A DNA stretch of 64,000 nucleotides from Alphaproteobacteria bacterium (GCA_028277405.1 JANQGH010000085.1:1-64000); one strand, 5' to 3'. Numbered from the stretch's first letter, positions 12,981 to 27,432 are shown. Program-made: numbers and translations. Notes: generated by a model from the letters alone, not told the origin.

Positions 12981-13843
12981 CCGCAAACCGCCGGCTGGCC
13001 GGGGTCGCGACCCGGCCGGTCAAAGCCAAGCCGCCTCCGCCGCGCCGGCGCCCCACGCCGCGGGCGCTGAGCTGGATTGCCTATGGCGGCGCCGGGCTGC
13101 TGGCGACCGGCGCGGTCGGCACGGTGATCTGGGCCTTCACCAGCGGCTGGGTCTCCGACACCGTGGACGCGGCCGTCGACGGCGCGCTCGCCATGACCGT
13201 CGATGCGGGATTGGGCGTCCGCAACGTGCTGGTCACCGGCCGCGAGCGCACGCCGGGCCAGGACATCCTGGCCGCCCTGGAGGTGCAGACCGGCACGCCG
13301 ATCCTGGCCTTCGATCCGGACGAGGCCCGCGACGCCGTGGCCGCCCTGCCCTGGGTCCGTAACGTGGTGGTCGAGCGGCGCTTCCCGGACACCATCTATC
13401 TGCGCCTGGAGGAGCGCCAGCCCCTGGCTCTGTGGCAGTCGAACCGCACCATGCGGGTGATCGACGCCGATGGCGTGGTGCTCACCGAGCAGGGGCTGGA
13501 GGCCTATGCCGCCTTGCCGCTGGTGGTTGGGCTCGGTGCGCCGGACCACGCGGCCCCGCTGCTGGAGAAGCTGGCCGAGCGGCCGGCCATCGCCGAGCGG
13601 GTCGAGGCGGCGATCCTGGTCAGCGAGCGGCGCTGGGACCTGCGGCTGGACAATGGCGTCAATGTCCGTCTGCCGGAGACCGGTGTCGACGCGGCGCTGC
13701 TGCGGCTGTCGGAGATCGAGGCCAATAACGGCCTCCTGGACCGCGACATCGTCGCCATCGATTTGAGGATCGGCGACCGGCTGGTGGTGCAGACCACACC
13801 GGGCGCCAGCCAACGCCGGCGCATGCCGGAAGAAGACACGTGA
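12968..13843 (+). CDS. ftsQ: Cell division protein FtsQ
   Basis: This is a bitopic divisome protein that recruits the FtsL/FtsB complex. It is 291 residues: a basic, Pro-rich cytoplasmic tail (about 1-36), one membrane helix (about 40-60), then a POTRA domain beginning with V-R-N-V-L-V-T-G-R-E-R-T, and the FtsQ beta domain. The start lies inside ddl, 13 bases before the ddl stop. The extended basic tail is common in alphaproteobacterial FtsQ. Confidence 0.94.
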   Translation: MSRLTANRRLAGVATRPVKAKPPPPRRRPTPRALSWIAYGGAGLLATGAVGTVIWAFTSGWVSDTVDAAVDGALAMTVDAGLGVRNVLVTGRERTPGQDILAALEVQTGTPILAFDPDEARDAVAALPWVRNVVVERRFPDTIYLRLEERQPLALWQSNRTMRVIDADGVVLTEQGLEAYAALPLVVGLGAPDHAAPLLEKLAERPAIAERVEAAILVSERRWDLRLDNGVNVRLPETGVDAALLRLSEIEANNGLLDRDIVAIDLRIGDRLVVQTTPGASQRRRMPEEDT

Positions 13844-13891
13844 GGACGGGCGCGATGAGTGATCGCCCGGCATTGGGGGCCGCAGGAGTCC

Positions 13892-15184
13892 ATGGGGTTT
13901 AACGGGGTCAAACGCTTCAAGGCGCGACCGCGCGGCGAGCTGATCGCCACGCTGGATGTCGGCAGCACCAAGGTGGTCTGCTTCATCGCCCGCATGGACG
14001 ATGACGACCGCCCGACGGTGATCGGCATCGGCCACCAGGTCAGCCGCGGCCTGCGCAGCGGCGTCGTGGTCGACATGGAGGCGGCGGAGAAGGCCATCGG
14101 CCATGCGGTCTCCTCGGCGGAGCAGATGGCCGGCGAGCAGATCCGCGAGGTCGTGGTCAACGTCATCGGCGGGCACCTGGCCTCCCAGATCGTGCCGGTC
14201 GACGTGCCGATCGCCGGCCACACCGTCGCCGAGGCCGATCTGCGCAAGGCGCTGAAGGTCAATGGCCGCGCCCGGCTGCCCTCGGATTGCGAGGTGCTGC
14301 ACGCGATTCCCGTGGGCTATGCCATCGACGGCAGCCGCGGCATCCGCGACCCGCGTGGCATGATGGGCAGCCATCTGGGCGTCGACGTGCATCTGATCAC
14401 CGCCGGCACAGCGGCGGTGCGCAACCTCGCCACCTGCATCACCCGCTGTCACCTCGAGATCGAGGCCTTCGTGGTCTCGCCCTATGCCGCCGGCCTCGCC
14501 TGCCTGGTCGAGGACGAGATGGATCTCGGCTGCACCGTCATCGATCTGGGCGGCGGCAGCACCGGCATCGGTGTCTTCTCCGAAGGCCGGCTGGTCTTCG
14601 TCGACTGCATCCCGGTCGGCGGCAGCCACGTGACCAACGATGTGGCGCGCGGGCTGACGACGCCGGTGCTGCACGCGGAGCGCATGAAGACCCTGCACGG
14701 CCACGCCATTCCCAACGTCTCCGACGAACGCGAGCTGATCGACGCGCCGCAGGTCGGCGAGGACGCGCCGGCCCAGGCCAATCACGTGCCCAAGAGCCTG
14801 CTGACCGGGATCATCCGGCCGCGGCTGGAGGAGATCTTCGAGATGGTGCGCGGCCGGCTGGAAGACAGCGGCTTCGACAAGGTCTCCGGCCGCCGCGTGG
14901 TGCTGACCGGCGGCGGCAGCCAGCTTCAGGGCGTGCGCGAGTTGGCGCAGATGGTGATGGACAAGCAGGTGCGGCTGGGCCGGCCGCAGGGTTTCGACGG
15001 GCTGGCGGAAGCCACCGGTGGACCGGCCTTTTCCACCGCCGCGGGCCTTCTGGCCTATGCGGCGCGCTATCAGGCCGATCCGGTGCTGGCGGGCGTTGCC
15101 GCCGGGCCGGACGGCGTCGAGGTCGGCGGCGGCCTCTGGAACCGGCTCGGCGGCTGGTTCCGCGAGAATCTGGGGGATCTGTGA
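13892..15184 (+). CDS. ftsA: Cell division ATPase FtsA
   Basis: This actin-like protein tethers FtsZ to the membrane. It has 430 residues from the ATG at 13892, with the N-terminal phosphate-1 loop L-D-V-G-S-T-K, the SHS2 1C domain after about residue 80, and the phosphate-2 loop I-D-L-G-G-G-S-T. The C-terminus, rich in Trp and Gly with R-L-G-G-W-F-R-E-N-L, looks like the amphipathic membrane-binding helix. A GTG at 13859 in the same frame would add 11 residues; I preferred the ATG because conserved sequence starts soon after it, but its AGGAG is only three bases away, so the start is uncertain. Confidence 0.93.
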   Translation: MGFNGVKRFKARPRGELIATLDVGSTKVVCFIARMDDDDRPTVIGIGHQVSRGLRSGVVVDMEAAEKAIGHAVSSAEQMAGEQIREVVVNVIGGHLASQIVPVDVPIAGHTVAEADLRKALKVNGRARLPSDCEVLHAIPVGYAIDGSRGIRDPRGMMGSHLGVDVHLITAGTAAVRNLATCITRCHLEIEAFVVSPYAAGLACLVEDEMDLGCTVIDLGGGSTGIGVFSEGRLVFVDCIPVGGSHVTNDVARGLTTPVLHAERMKTLHGHAIPNVSDERELIDAPQVGEDAPAQANHVPKSLLTGIIRPRLEEIFEMVRGRLEDSGFDKVSGRRVVLTGGGSQLQGVRELAQMVMDKQVRLGRPQGFDGLAEATGGPAFSTAAGLLAYAARYQADPVLAGVAAGPDGVEVGGGLWNRLGGWFRENLGDL

Positions 15185-15305
15185 CACGGACTTCAAGGAT
15201 GAGCGGCGGCGGCCCCGCCTCGCCGGAAGACTGCCGGGGCAAGGTTGAGAGCAACAGTTCAGATCAAAGCATACGTGCGGGACAAGTAAGGGACGGAGGT
15301 CAACG

Positions 15306-17087
15306 ATGATTAACTTGAGCATTCCGGATACGGAACTGCAGCTGCGGCCACGGATTACGGTGGTGGGCGTCGGCGGGGCCGGCGGCAACGCCGTCAACAA
15401 CATGATCCAGTCCAACCTGGAGGGTTGCGAATTCCTGGTCGCCAACACCGACGCCCAGGCGCTGAGCGGCAGCATGGCCGACCGCAAGCTGCAGCTGGGC
15501 ACCGGGCTGACCCAGGGGCTGGGTGCGGGCTCGCGGCCCGATATCGGCCGCGCCGCCGCCGAGGAGGCGATGGAGGAGATCGCCACCTATCTGGACGGCA
15601 GCCACATGGTGTTCATCACCGCCGGCATGGGCGGCGGCACCGGCACCGGTGCTGGACCTGTCATCGCACGGGCGGCCCGCGAGATGGGCATGCTGACGGT
15701 CGGCGTGGTGACCAAGCCCTTCCACTTCGAGGGCGCGCATCGCATGCGCCTTGCCGAGGAAGGCTTGAAGGAACTCCAGCAATATGTCGACACGTTGATC
15801 ATCATCCCGAACCAGAACCTGTTCCGGGTGGCCAACGAAAAGACGACCTTTGCCGACGCCTTCCGGATGGCCGACGAGGTCTTGGATTCCGGCGTGCGCG
15901 GCGTCACCGACCTGATGGTGATGCCCGGGCTGATCAATCTGGACTTCGCCGATATCCGCACAGTCATGGCCGAGATGGGCAAAGCCATGATGGGCACCGG
16001 CGAAGGCGATGGCGAACGGCGGTCGATCCAGTCGGCCGAGGCGGCGATCTCCAACCCGCTGTTGGACGATGTCTCGATGAAGGGTGCGCGCGGCGTCCTG
16101 ATCAACATCACCGGCGGCATGGACATGACGCTGTATGAGGTCGACGAGGCGGTGAACCGGATCCGCGACGAGGTCGACCCGGAAGCCAACATCATCTTCG
16201 GCTCGACCTTCGACGAGAAACTGGAAGGCAAGATCCGGGTCTCGGTCGTCGCCACGGGCATCGAGGCCGACGCGCAAAGCGCACCGCGCCCGAACGTGAC
16301 CAGCTTGAACCTGGTGGCCGAACGCCGGGCGACGTCGGCAGCGACCGACGGCCCGGGCGCCGCCGCCCAGCCGACGCCGGCACCGGCGGCCGCCAGCTTC
16401 CCGCAATCGATTCGGCAGGCGGCGGGCGCCGCGGCCCCGGCGATGGCGGCCACGAGGGCGGCGCCGGCGGCGGCGGTTGCAGCAGCCGTTGAGGAACCGG
16501 AGCCGGAACCCGAGGTCGCGGCCGATGTGCAGTTCGAAGAAGAGGTTGTCGACGAACCGTCGCTGATCGATCTGGCGGAGCAACAGCCGGACCCGGAGCC
16601 CGAGCCCGAACTGGAGCCGGAAGCCGAAGAGGTCGCGCCCCCTGTGATGGAAAGCCGCCCGGCGCCTCGTGCACCGCAGCAGCCCAGGGCTCAGGCCCGC
16701 CCGGCGATGTCCGCCGCGGCATCCGCTGCGCCGGAACGTGCCGAGCCGGAACAGCCGGCGGCGCCCCGTCGTCGCCCCGGCGGGTTGTTCCGTCGTGTGA
16801 CCGGCCTGATCAAGGATGAGGCACCGGCCGCGTCCACTCAACAGGCCGCGCCTCGGCAGGCCGCGCCCCAGCAAGCCGCACCGCGTCCGGCCGCCCGTCC
16901 GGCGGCGCCGGTGGCGGAGCAGCCCGCCCCGACGGCACCTCAAGCGGCACCGCGTCCGCAAGCGCCCCGGGCACAGCCGGCGCAACAGCGTCTTGCGGGC
17001 GTCGATCCGTCCAGCCGGCCACCGTTGCCGCCGAACGAGGATGATGGGCTCGATATCCCGGCCTTCCTCAGGCGGCAGGCGAACTAG
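15306..17087 (+). CDS. ftsZ: Cell division GTPase FtsZ with long linker
   Basis: This is the tubulin homologue that forms the Z ring. It has 593 residues. The GTPase domain covers about 1-320, with the tubulin signature G-G-G-T-G-T-G at 109-115 and the T7 region N-L-D-F-A-D. A very long Pro/Ala/Glu/Gln-rich linker follows (about 321-578). The conserved peptide [12 protein letters not shown] ends the protein and should bind FtsA and other partners. GGAGGT at 15295-15300 precedes the ATG. The 121-base gap after ftsA is the largest in the cluster and could hold an ftsZ promoter, but I see only a weak TTGAGA-type element at 15245. A terminator follows at 17167. Confidence 0.97.
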   Translation: MINLSIPDTELQLRPRITVVGVGGAGGNAVNNMIQSNLEGCEFLVANTDAQALSGSMADRKLQLGTGLTQGLGAGSRPDIGRAAAEEAMEEIATYLDGSHMVFITAGMGGGTGTGAGPVIARAAREMGMLTVGVVTKPFHFEGAHRMRLAEEGLKELQQYVDTLIIIPNQNLFRVANEKTTFADAFRMADEVLDSGVRGVTDLMVMPGLINLDFADIRTVMAEMGKAMMGTGEGDGERRSIQSAEAAISNPLLDDVSMKGARGVLINITGGMDMTLYEVDEAVNRIRDEVDPEANIIFGSTFDEKLEGKIRVSVVATGIEADAQSAPRPNVTSLNLVAERRATSAATDGPGAAAQPTPAPAAASFPQSIRQAAGAAAPAMAATRAAPAAAVAAAVEEPEPEPEVAADVQFEEEVVDEPSLIDLAEQQPDPEPEPELEPEAEEVAPPVMESRPAPRAPQQPRAQARPAMSAAASAAPERAEPEQPAAPRRRPGGLFRRVTGLIKDEAPAASTQQAAPRQAAPQQAAPRPAARPAAPVAEQPAPTAPQAAPRPQAPRAQPAQQRLAGVDPSSRPPLPPNEDDGLDIPAFLRRQAN

Positions 17088-17405
17088 GCTCGCCTGTCAA
17101 AGTGCTGACCAAAAGCTTCCATAGAGGTGGCGAGCGGTAACAAAGCGTAACAAAGAGTGATTTGAGGGCTCCAAGGGTGATTGCTATCCAATCCTTGGAG
17201 CCTTTTCTTTGGCATCAAGGGTTTAGCCGGCATTTAGGAACTCCAAATCCTGGGTTGCATGATGTCGGCGCAAATGAACCACATGATTGCTTTCGACAGG
17301 GCTTGAGTTGGCCCCACATCCGTCGCGTCTGGCGGTCCAATGTTTGGCCATAAGACGGTGAAAAACCGTCGTTAGCATGAGTTCGCGGTCAGGAGATTTG
17401 CGCCG
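17088..17405. other. Intergenic region between ftsZ and lpxC
   Basis: This 318-base gap holds the terminator at 17167-17210, a small perfect hairpin GACGGT-gaaaa-ACCGTC at 17354-17370, and the AGGAG ribosome site for lpxC at 17391-17395. A short open frame across 17162-17353 has no ribosome site or coding character. The lpxC promoter must lie here if the terminator works, but no convincing -35/-10 pair is visible. Confidence 0.6.
17167..17210 (+). terminator. Rho-independent terminator after ftsZ
   Basis: A perfect 10-base-pair stem, GGCTCCAAGG (17167-17176) with CCTTGGAGCC (17193-17202), encloses a 16-base loop and is followed directly by TTTTCTTT (17203-17210). It lies about 80 bases past the ftsZ stop and should end the dcw transcript, making lpxC a separate unit. 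Confidence 0.87.
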
Positions 17406-18338
17406 GTGTATGCCCCGACTTTGTTGCAGCGTACCCTAAAAGCCCCAATCCACTGTTCGGGTGTCGGCGTCCATAGCGGACGGCGGGTCACGCTGACGCT
17501 GAAACCGGCAGAGGCCGGGACCGGCATCACGTTCGTGCGCACCGATGTGCCGGCCCATCGTGCCGTGGTACCGGCGCGCTGGGACCGCGTATGCGATACC
17601 AGGCTGTGCACCGTCGTCGGCAACGAGCACGGTACGACCGTCGGCACCATCGAGCATCTGATGGCCGCCTTGGCAGGCGCGGGCATCGACAATGCGGAGA
17701 TCGAACTGGACGGACCGGAGGTTCCGATCATGGACGGCAGTGCCGAACCGTTCTTGTTCCTGGTCGATTGCGCGGGGCAGGTCGACGAGGACACGCCACG
17801 GCGCGCGATCCGGGTCCTGCGACCGATCACCGTTTCCGACGACAAGGGCGCTTCGGCAACCCTGCAGCCGGCTGTCGGCTTTTCGATCAACTGCGAGATC
17901 GAGTTTGCCAGCCGGGCCATCGGCCATCAGCGCTTTGCCCTGTCGCCGACGGTTGACGATTTCAAGGCCGAGATTTCGCGCGCGCGCACCTTCGGCTTTT
18001 TGCACGAGGTCGAGCAGCTTCGCGCAGCCGGCTTGGCCCGCGGTGGATCGCTGGAGAACTCGGTCGTAGTGAATGGCGATTCGGTCCTGAACGAGGACGG
18101 CCTGCGCTACGAGGACGAGTTCGTGCGCCATAAGATCCTCGACGCCATGGGTGATCTGGCCTTGGCCGGGGCGCCGATCATGGGCCGGTTCGTCGGCGTG
18201 AAGTCGGGACACCGGCTGAACAATCTGGTGCTGCGCGCCCTATTCGCCGATCCGCAGGCCTGGCGCATGGAGGTGCCGACGGCCGCCGATTGGGCCAGTG
18301 CCGAATGGGATGACCAGCCGCTGGCCAAGACCGCCTGA
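17406..18338 (+). CDS. lpxC: UDP-3-O-acyl-GlcNAc deacetylase LpxC
   Basis: This zinc deacetylase catalyses the first committed step of lipid A synthesis in the cytoplasm. It is 310 residues, the normal length. The zinc ligands are visible as His84 in E-H-L-M-A-A-L and as His242 and Asp246 in H-K-I-L-D-A-M-G-D-L. The frame starts with GTG at 17406, ten bases after AGGAG; the nearby ATG at 17410 is out of frame. The stop is about 120 bases before bamD. Confidence 0.95.
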   Translation: MYAPTLLQRTLKAPIHCSGVGVHSGRRVTLTLKPAEAGTGITFVRTDVPAHRAVVPARWDRVCDTRLCTVVGNEHGTTVGTIEHLMAALAGAGIDNAEIELDGPEVPIMDGSAEPFLFLVDCAGQVDEDTPRRAIRVLRPITVSDDKGASATLQPAVGFSINCEIEFASRAIGHQRFALSPTVDDFKAEISRARTFGFLHEVEQLRAAGLARGGSLENSVVVNGDSVLNEDGLRYEDEFVRHKILDAMGDLALAGAPIMGRFVGVKSGHRLNNLVLRALFADPQAWRMEVPTAADWASAEWDDQPLAKTA

Positions 18339-18455
18339 TCGCTTCGGAATCGCGTTTCCGTTATCTCGCGTTTTGTCCAAGCCGTGGTATACAGGGCGTG
18401 GTGGGGTCAGGGATCCCGCCGGCACGTGATTTCCCCTGCACGGAACGTCGATGCG

Positions 18456-19277
18456 ATGACCATGCGTTTTGCCATCACAAACAGCTTCAAGCTGACCCTC
18501 GCCGCCGCGGCCCTGTTGGTGCTGGCGGCGTGCGGCTCGTCCGATGACGAGATCGTCTATATCGAAAGACCGCCGGAGCAGATCTACCAGGCCGGCCTGA
18601 ATGCGCTGGACGAGGAGGAGTTCGAACTGGCCGCCGACGAGTTCAACGAGGTCGAGCGTCAGCACCCGTACTCTCAGTTCGCCACCCAGGCCCAGCTGAT
18701 GGCGGCCTACTCGTATTACGAGGCGCTGGACTACGAACAGGCGATCCTGGCCTTCGAACGCTTCATCGAACTGCATCCGGGCCACCCGGACGTCGCCTAC
18801 GCCTATTACATGCGGGCGCTCTGCTACTATGAGCAGATTGTCGACGTAGAGCGCGACCAGCGTCAGACGGAACTCGCGGCCCAAACCCTCGAAGACGTGA
18901 TCCGGCGTTTTCCAGATTCCGTCTATGCCCGCGACGCGCGGCTGAAGTTCGACCTGACCCAAGACCAATTGGCCGGCCAGGAGATGTCGATTGGCCGCTA
19001 CTACCTGCGCCAGGGCGAGCTGCCGGCGGCGATCAACCGTTTCCGCAGCGTGGTCGACAACTATCAGACCACCAGCCACACGCCGGAGGCGCTGTACCGC
19101 CTGACCGAGGCCTACATGTCGCTGGGCCTGCTGGCCGAGGCGGAGCGCTCCGCGACCGTGCTTGGCGCCAACTTCCCAGGCAGCGAATGGTATCGCAACA
19201 GCTACGCGCTGCTGGTCGAAGGCAATGTGCCGCAACGGGAGGGCTTTCTGCGCCGCACGTTTGGCAGCGTGTTTTAG
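18456..19277 (+). CDS. bamD: Outer membrane assembly lipoprotein BamD
   Basis: This outer-membrane lipoprotein of the BAM complex has TPR-like helical repeats. From the ATG at 18456 it is 273 residues. The signal peptide ends in the lipobox L-V-L-A-A-C-G, giving lipidated Cys26 or so. The YfiO/BamD region follows with P-x-x-I-Y-Q-A-G, R-Q-H-P-Y-S-Q-F-A and repeated F-P-x-S motifs. Earlier in-frame starts would put about 24 extra residues before the signal peptide and were rejected; ATG at 18462 is an alternative. Confidence 0.94.
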   Translation: MTMRFAITNSFKLTLAAAALLVLAACGSSDDEIVYIERPPEQIYQAGLNALDEEEFELAADEFNEVERQHPYSQFATQAQLMAAYSYYEALDYEQAILAFERFIELHPGHPDVAYAYYMRALCYYEQIVDVERDQRQTELAAQTLEDVIRRFPDSVYARDARLKFDLTQDQLAGQEMSIGRYYLRQGELPAAINRFRSVVDNYQTTSHTPEALYRLTEAYMSLGLLAEAERSATVLGANFPGSEWYRNSYALLVEGNVPQREGFLRRTFGSVF

Positions 19278-19289
19278 CCGGGACACACC

Positions 19290-24172
<4,883 letters not shown>

Positions 24173-24174
24173 CA

Positions 24175-25869
24175 CTACAACCGCTGGCCGCGGGCCCTGG
24201 CCTCGGCATAGACCGCCAGCCGGTCGCCCGCGATGTTGATCTGCGGCGCGAAACTGTCCGGATCGGCCGCCCGCCACCAGGTGGCATAGGGCGAGCCGTC
24301 GGGATCGTCGATCAGCTCGTTTTCCCGCAAATAGGGGAACAGCCGATCGATGGTGCGGATCTCGACCGTGTTGGTCCGATGATGCAGATGGTAGGGCTCG
24401 AACTCTCTGGGATGGTGCAAGCCTGCGGCGGCAACCATCTCGGCCAACGTGGCGAGCGTGTTGTCATGGAACCGCCAGACCCGGTCGGCCTTTTGCTCAA
24501 TCACCAGCCCGCGCTGCAGGGTCGGATCCTGGGTCGTCACGCCGGTTGGGCAGCGGCCGGTATGGCATTTCAGCGACTGCACGCAGCCCAGCGAGAACAT
24601 GAAGGCGCGCGCCGCATTGCACCAATCCGCGCCCACGGCGTAGTTGGCTGCGAGCGAGAACGCGCTCGTCACCTTGCCGCTGGCCGCAAGCCGGACCTTG
24701 CCGGCAAGACCGGTGCCGACGAGCGCGTTGCGGACCAGGATCAGCCCCTCGCGCAGCGGCATGCCGATGCTGTTGGAGAACTCCTGCGGCGCGGCCCCGG
24801 TACCGCCCTCGGCACCGTCGACGACCACGAAGTCCAGCAAAATGCCGCTGTCCAGCATCGCCTTCATGATCGCGAAAACCTCGTGCGCGTGGCCAACGCA
24901 AAGCTTGATGCCGACCGGCTTGCCGCCTGACCATTCGCGCATGCTCGCGGCGAACTCGACCATCTCGCGCGGCGTGGAGAACGCCGTGTGATAGGCGGGC
25001 GAGATACAGTCCTTGCCGGCGGGCACGTGGCGTGTGGCCGCGATCTCCGGCGTAACCTTCGCACCCGGCAGCACCCCGCCATGGCCCGGCTTCGCGCCCT
25101 GGCTGAGCTTGATTTCGGTCATCTTGACCTGATCGGTGCCTGCCTGTTCGGCGAACATGCCCGGATCGAATGATCCGTCCTTCTGGCGACAGCCGAAATA
25201 GCCGGAGCCGATTTCCCACACCAGATCGCCGCCATGCTTGCGGTGGTAGGGGCTGATCGAGCCCTCGCCCGTGTCGTGATAGAAGTTGCCGCGCTTGGCG
25301 CCCAGGTTGAGGGCCTGGATGGCGTTGCCGCCAAGCGCGCCGAAACTCATCGCCGAGATGTTCAGGATCGAGGCCGAATAGGGCTTTGCGCATTGCGGCC
25401 CGCCGACATCGACCCGGAACGGTTCGGTGTTCTTGTCCTTCGGCGCGACGGAGTGGACGATCAGTTCGTACTGGCCGGAATAGACGTCGAGTTCGGTGCC
25501 GAAGGGGTGGGCATCCTCGTCGCCTTTCGCCCTGGCGTAGATAAGGGCCCGCTGCATGCGGCTGTAGGGCTTACCGGACAGATCGTCCTCGACGATGTAT
25601 TGCCGCATGAACGGACCCAGATCCTCAAACAGCCAGCGGAACCTGGCGAACAGAGGAAAATTCCGACGCAGACTGTGGCGGCTCTGATTGCGGTCGAAGG
25701 CGCCGATCGCCAGCAGCGGCACGAGAACGATCAGCAGCCACAGCCAGCCGGGCCACCAGATCGACAGAATGATGACGAGCAGCGTCAGCAGTGCGATGGC
25801 AGCCAACAGCCCAAACCGCATGAAGACAAGCGGCACCGGGTGACGAAGGGGACCGACATCAACGGGCAT
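24175..25869 (-). CDS. FMN-binding glutamate synthase family protein, membrane-anchored
   Basis: The 564-residue protein has two N-terminal membrane helices (about 18-57) followed by the TIM-barrel domain of glutamate synthase large subunits, including S-I-S-P-Y-H-R-K-H-G-G-D and K-L-S-Q-G-A-K-P-G-H-G-G. A C-x5-C-x4-C pattern at Cys429, Cys435 and Cys440 matches the [3Fe-4S] ligands of GltB. The amidotransferase domain of real glutamate synthase is absent, so the electron acceptor and amino donor are unknown. An AGGAG lies before the ATG. It probably shares a transcript with the downstream permease gene. Confidence 0.88.
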   Translation of the reverse strand: MPVDVGPLRHPVPLVFMRFGLLAAIALLTLLVIILSIWWPGWLWLLIVLVPLLAIGAFDRNQSRHSLRRNFPLFARFRWLFEDLGPFMRQYIVEDDLSGKPYSRMQRALIYARAKGDEDAHPFGTELDVYSGQYELIVHSVAPKDKNTEPFRVDVGGPQCAKPYSASILNISAMSFGALGGNAIQALNLGAKRGNFYHDTGEGSISPYHRKHGGDLVWEIGSGYFGCRQKDGSFDPGMFAEQAGTDQVKMTEIKLSQGAKPGHGGVLPGAKVTPEIAATRHVPAGKDCISPAYHTAFSTPREMVEFAASMREWSGGKPVGIKLCVGHAHEVFAIMKAMLDSGILLDFVVVDGAEGGTGAAPQEFSNSIGMPLREGLILVRNALVGTGLAGKVRLAASGKVTSAFSLAANYAVGADWCNAARAFMFSLGCVQSLKCHTGRCPTGVTTQDPTLQRGLVIEQKADRVWRFHDNTLATLAEMVAAAGLHHPREFEPYHLHHRTNTVEIRTIDRLFPYLRENELIDDPDGSPYATWWRAADPDSFAPQINIAGDRLAVYAEARARGQRL

Positions 25870-25958
25870 GCCAAAGGCTCCTGCTGATCGGGGGTGCGGC
25901 GGGCGTGGCCGACAGCCCGGACTCTACCCCAGACCGACCGTCACACGAGAAGGATTTT

Positions 25959-25979
25959 GCTACGCCAACACCCCGTAGC
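25959..25979. terminator. Hairpin after the HdeD-like gene
   Basis: GCTACG (25959-25964) pairs with CGTAGC (25974-25979) across a nine-base loop, seven bases past the stop of the minus-strand gene at 25987. There is no U-run, so intrinsic termination is doubtful; it may mark a processed 3' end. Confidence 0.35.
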
Positions 25980-25986
25980 GTCCCCC

Positions 25987-26559
25987 CTAACTCGCCTCTC
26001 TGCGCGACAGCATGATCATCGCGATGCCGGTACACAGGAAGTTCACGCCGACAAGAAGGCCCAGGATAAAGACCGACGCGCCCGGCAGGTTCGCCGCGAT
26101 CAGAATGCCCGCCAGAATGGCAACGATGGCCGAAAAGATCATCCAGCCGCGGCCATCGCCCGATTTCAGCTCGAAGGCGAAGGCAAGCTGCATCGCGCCT
26201 TCGACCATGAACAAAACGGCGACGACAAGGGTCAGCGCGACCACGCCGGCGGCCGGATTGATCAGCAGGAAAACGCCGGCAACGAGCTTTAAGAGCGAGA
26301 GCAGCAGAGCGCCGAAAAACGGTCCGGTGCCGTGATAGGAAAAGGCGCCGACGAACCCGATGATGCCGGCAAAGATGAACAGCCAGCCGACAAGCAGTTC
26401 GACCGACAAGGTAGCAACGATCGGAAAGGCGACCGCCAAGAGGCCGATCACGGCCATGGCGATGCCTGTCCACAGCACGGTTGTCTTGTTCTTGCTCAGC
26501 TTGCCGAGCAGCTCTTCCGCGGAATCGGGCAACGGGTTCAGGTCACGATTTTCGCTCAT
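25987..26559 (-). CDS. HdeD family (DUF308) membrane protein
   Basis: This 190-residue protein consists almost entirely of six membrane helices in three pairs, after a short polar N-terminus. This matches the DUF308/HdeD architecture, named from an E. coli acid-resistance membrane protein. No catalytic motif is visible. The start has AGAGG upstream. It stands alone, 427 bases upstream of the FMN protein in the same direction with a hairpin between. A stress role is inference from the family only. Confidence 0.82.
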   Translation of the reverse strand: MSENRDLNPLPDSAEELLGKLSKNKTTVLWTGIAMAVIGLLAVAFPIVATLSVELLVGWLFIFAGIIGFVGAFSYHGTGPFFGALLLSLLKLVAGVFLLINPAAGVVALTLVVAVLFMVEGAMQLAFAFELKSGDGRGWMIFSAIVAILAGILIAANLPGASVFILGLLVGVNFLCTGIAMIMLSRREAS

Positions 26560-26773
26560 GGTCGTTTACCTCTCGATCGTCAAACTACTGGTAGATCAAC
26601 CGGTTTTCGTCTGCTGTGTAGCGACGGCTACCCCGAATCAACGCGAAATAGTCTAGCAGAATCGTGAATTTGGCGCGCGTCCAACCAGATACCGGCGCTC
26701 CTACCCGGCCAATGCACCGGAATGCTGGCACCCGATCGCCCGCCTCGACACGTCCTCGTCCCGCCTTGCCGCG

Positions 26774-27382
26774 TCACGCCAACGCGGCCTGCCACGCGGC
26801 CAAAACGTTCTGCCAGCGCTGGCGCATGGCTTCGCGCTCATCGCCAGACGCCAGCCGTTCGTGATGAAACCGCAGCGCGGTCTTGCCTTCGCCGGCGGGG
26901 GTGAGCGCAATTTGCAAGGTCGACGGCGCGGCCCCGGCCGGCTGCCAGGTCAAGCGCACGCGGTCGTTCGGCTTGACGACGCGGATTTCCCCCTCGATGC
27001 CGTCGCCGGTGCGATACCGGTTGCCCGGCTCGAGGCGCGTGTCCCCGATGTCGCCGAGCCAATCGCGAACACCCTCGGGCGACGCAATCAGCCGCCACGC
27101 CGCGTCGAGCCCCAGCGGCAGGGTGCGCTGAACGCCGACTTGAAAGCCGGCGTCGGCCGTCTGACCGATGATGCGACGGCCATGCATCTTCTCATAGCCG
27201 ACGGTGACCATCTGCTGCCACCAGCCGGAAAGGTTCTCGGTCTCATTCAGGTGAGCGACAATCTGCTTGTGCGACCAGTCCCGCGCGCCGGCGCTGTCGA
27301 GATGGGCGCGCCAGCCCGCCCAATCGCGACCCGTGGCTTTTTGCACGGCCGCGTCCGACATGCTTTCGACCCGTTCGGCCAT
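26774..27382 (-). CDS. DUF4287-SRPBCC (AHSA1-like) fusion protein
   Basis: The 202-residue soluble protein has two parts. Residues about 8-65 (M-S-D-A-A-V-Q-K-A-T-G-R-D-W-A-G-W) look like DUF4287; residues about 78-200 form a START/Bet v1-like SRPBCC domain of the AHSA1 group (P-L-G-L-D-A-A-W-R-L-I, then L-G-D-I). The ATG at 27382 has GGGGAGGG six bases upstream; an out-of-frame ATG at 27387 lies between. It is divergent from another SRPBCC gene and shares that gene's regulatory region. Ligand unknown. Confidence 0.8.
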   Translation of the reverse strand: MAERVESMSDAAVQKATGRDWAGWRAHLDSAGARDWSHKQIVAHLNETENLSGWWQQMVTVGYEKMHGRRIIGQTADAGFQVGVQRTLPLGLDAAWRLIASPEGVRDWLGDIGDTRLEPGNRYRTGDGIEGEIRVVKPNDRVRLTWQPAGAAPSTLQIALTPAGEGKTALRFHHERLASGDEREAMRQRWQNVLAAWQAALA

Positions 27383-27432
27383 CTCATGCCCTCCCCAATC
27401 ACCCCGCCAAACGCGGTCAGTCTAACACCGGA

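Noticed and set aside
13855-13902. A 15-codon frame (ATG to TAA) overlapping the ftsA start
   Set aside because: Could be a leader peptide, but it has no good ribosome site and no reason to expect regulation here; likely chance.
12971-15586. An 871-codon open frame on the minus strand across ftsQ and ftsA
   Set aside because: It is antisense to clear division genes. Long antisense frames are expected in such GC-rich DNA; its translation is Arg/Ala/His-rich with no recognisable domain.
16320-17030. Apparent repeats in the 3' half of ftsZ
   Set aside because: They are codon-level repetition of a Pro/Ala/Glu/Gln-rich linker, not a repeat element.
17162-17353. A 63-codon frame between ftsZ and lpxC
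   Set aside because: It runs through the terminator stem and has no ribosome site or coding-type composition.
18373-18393. TTGTCC and TATACA upstream of bamD as a promoter
   Set aside because: The spacing is only nine bases, too short for a sigma-70 promoter.
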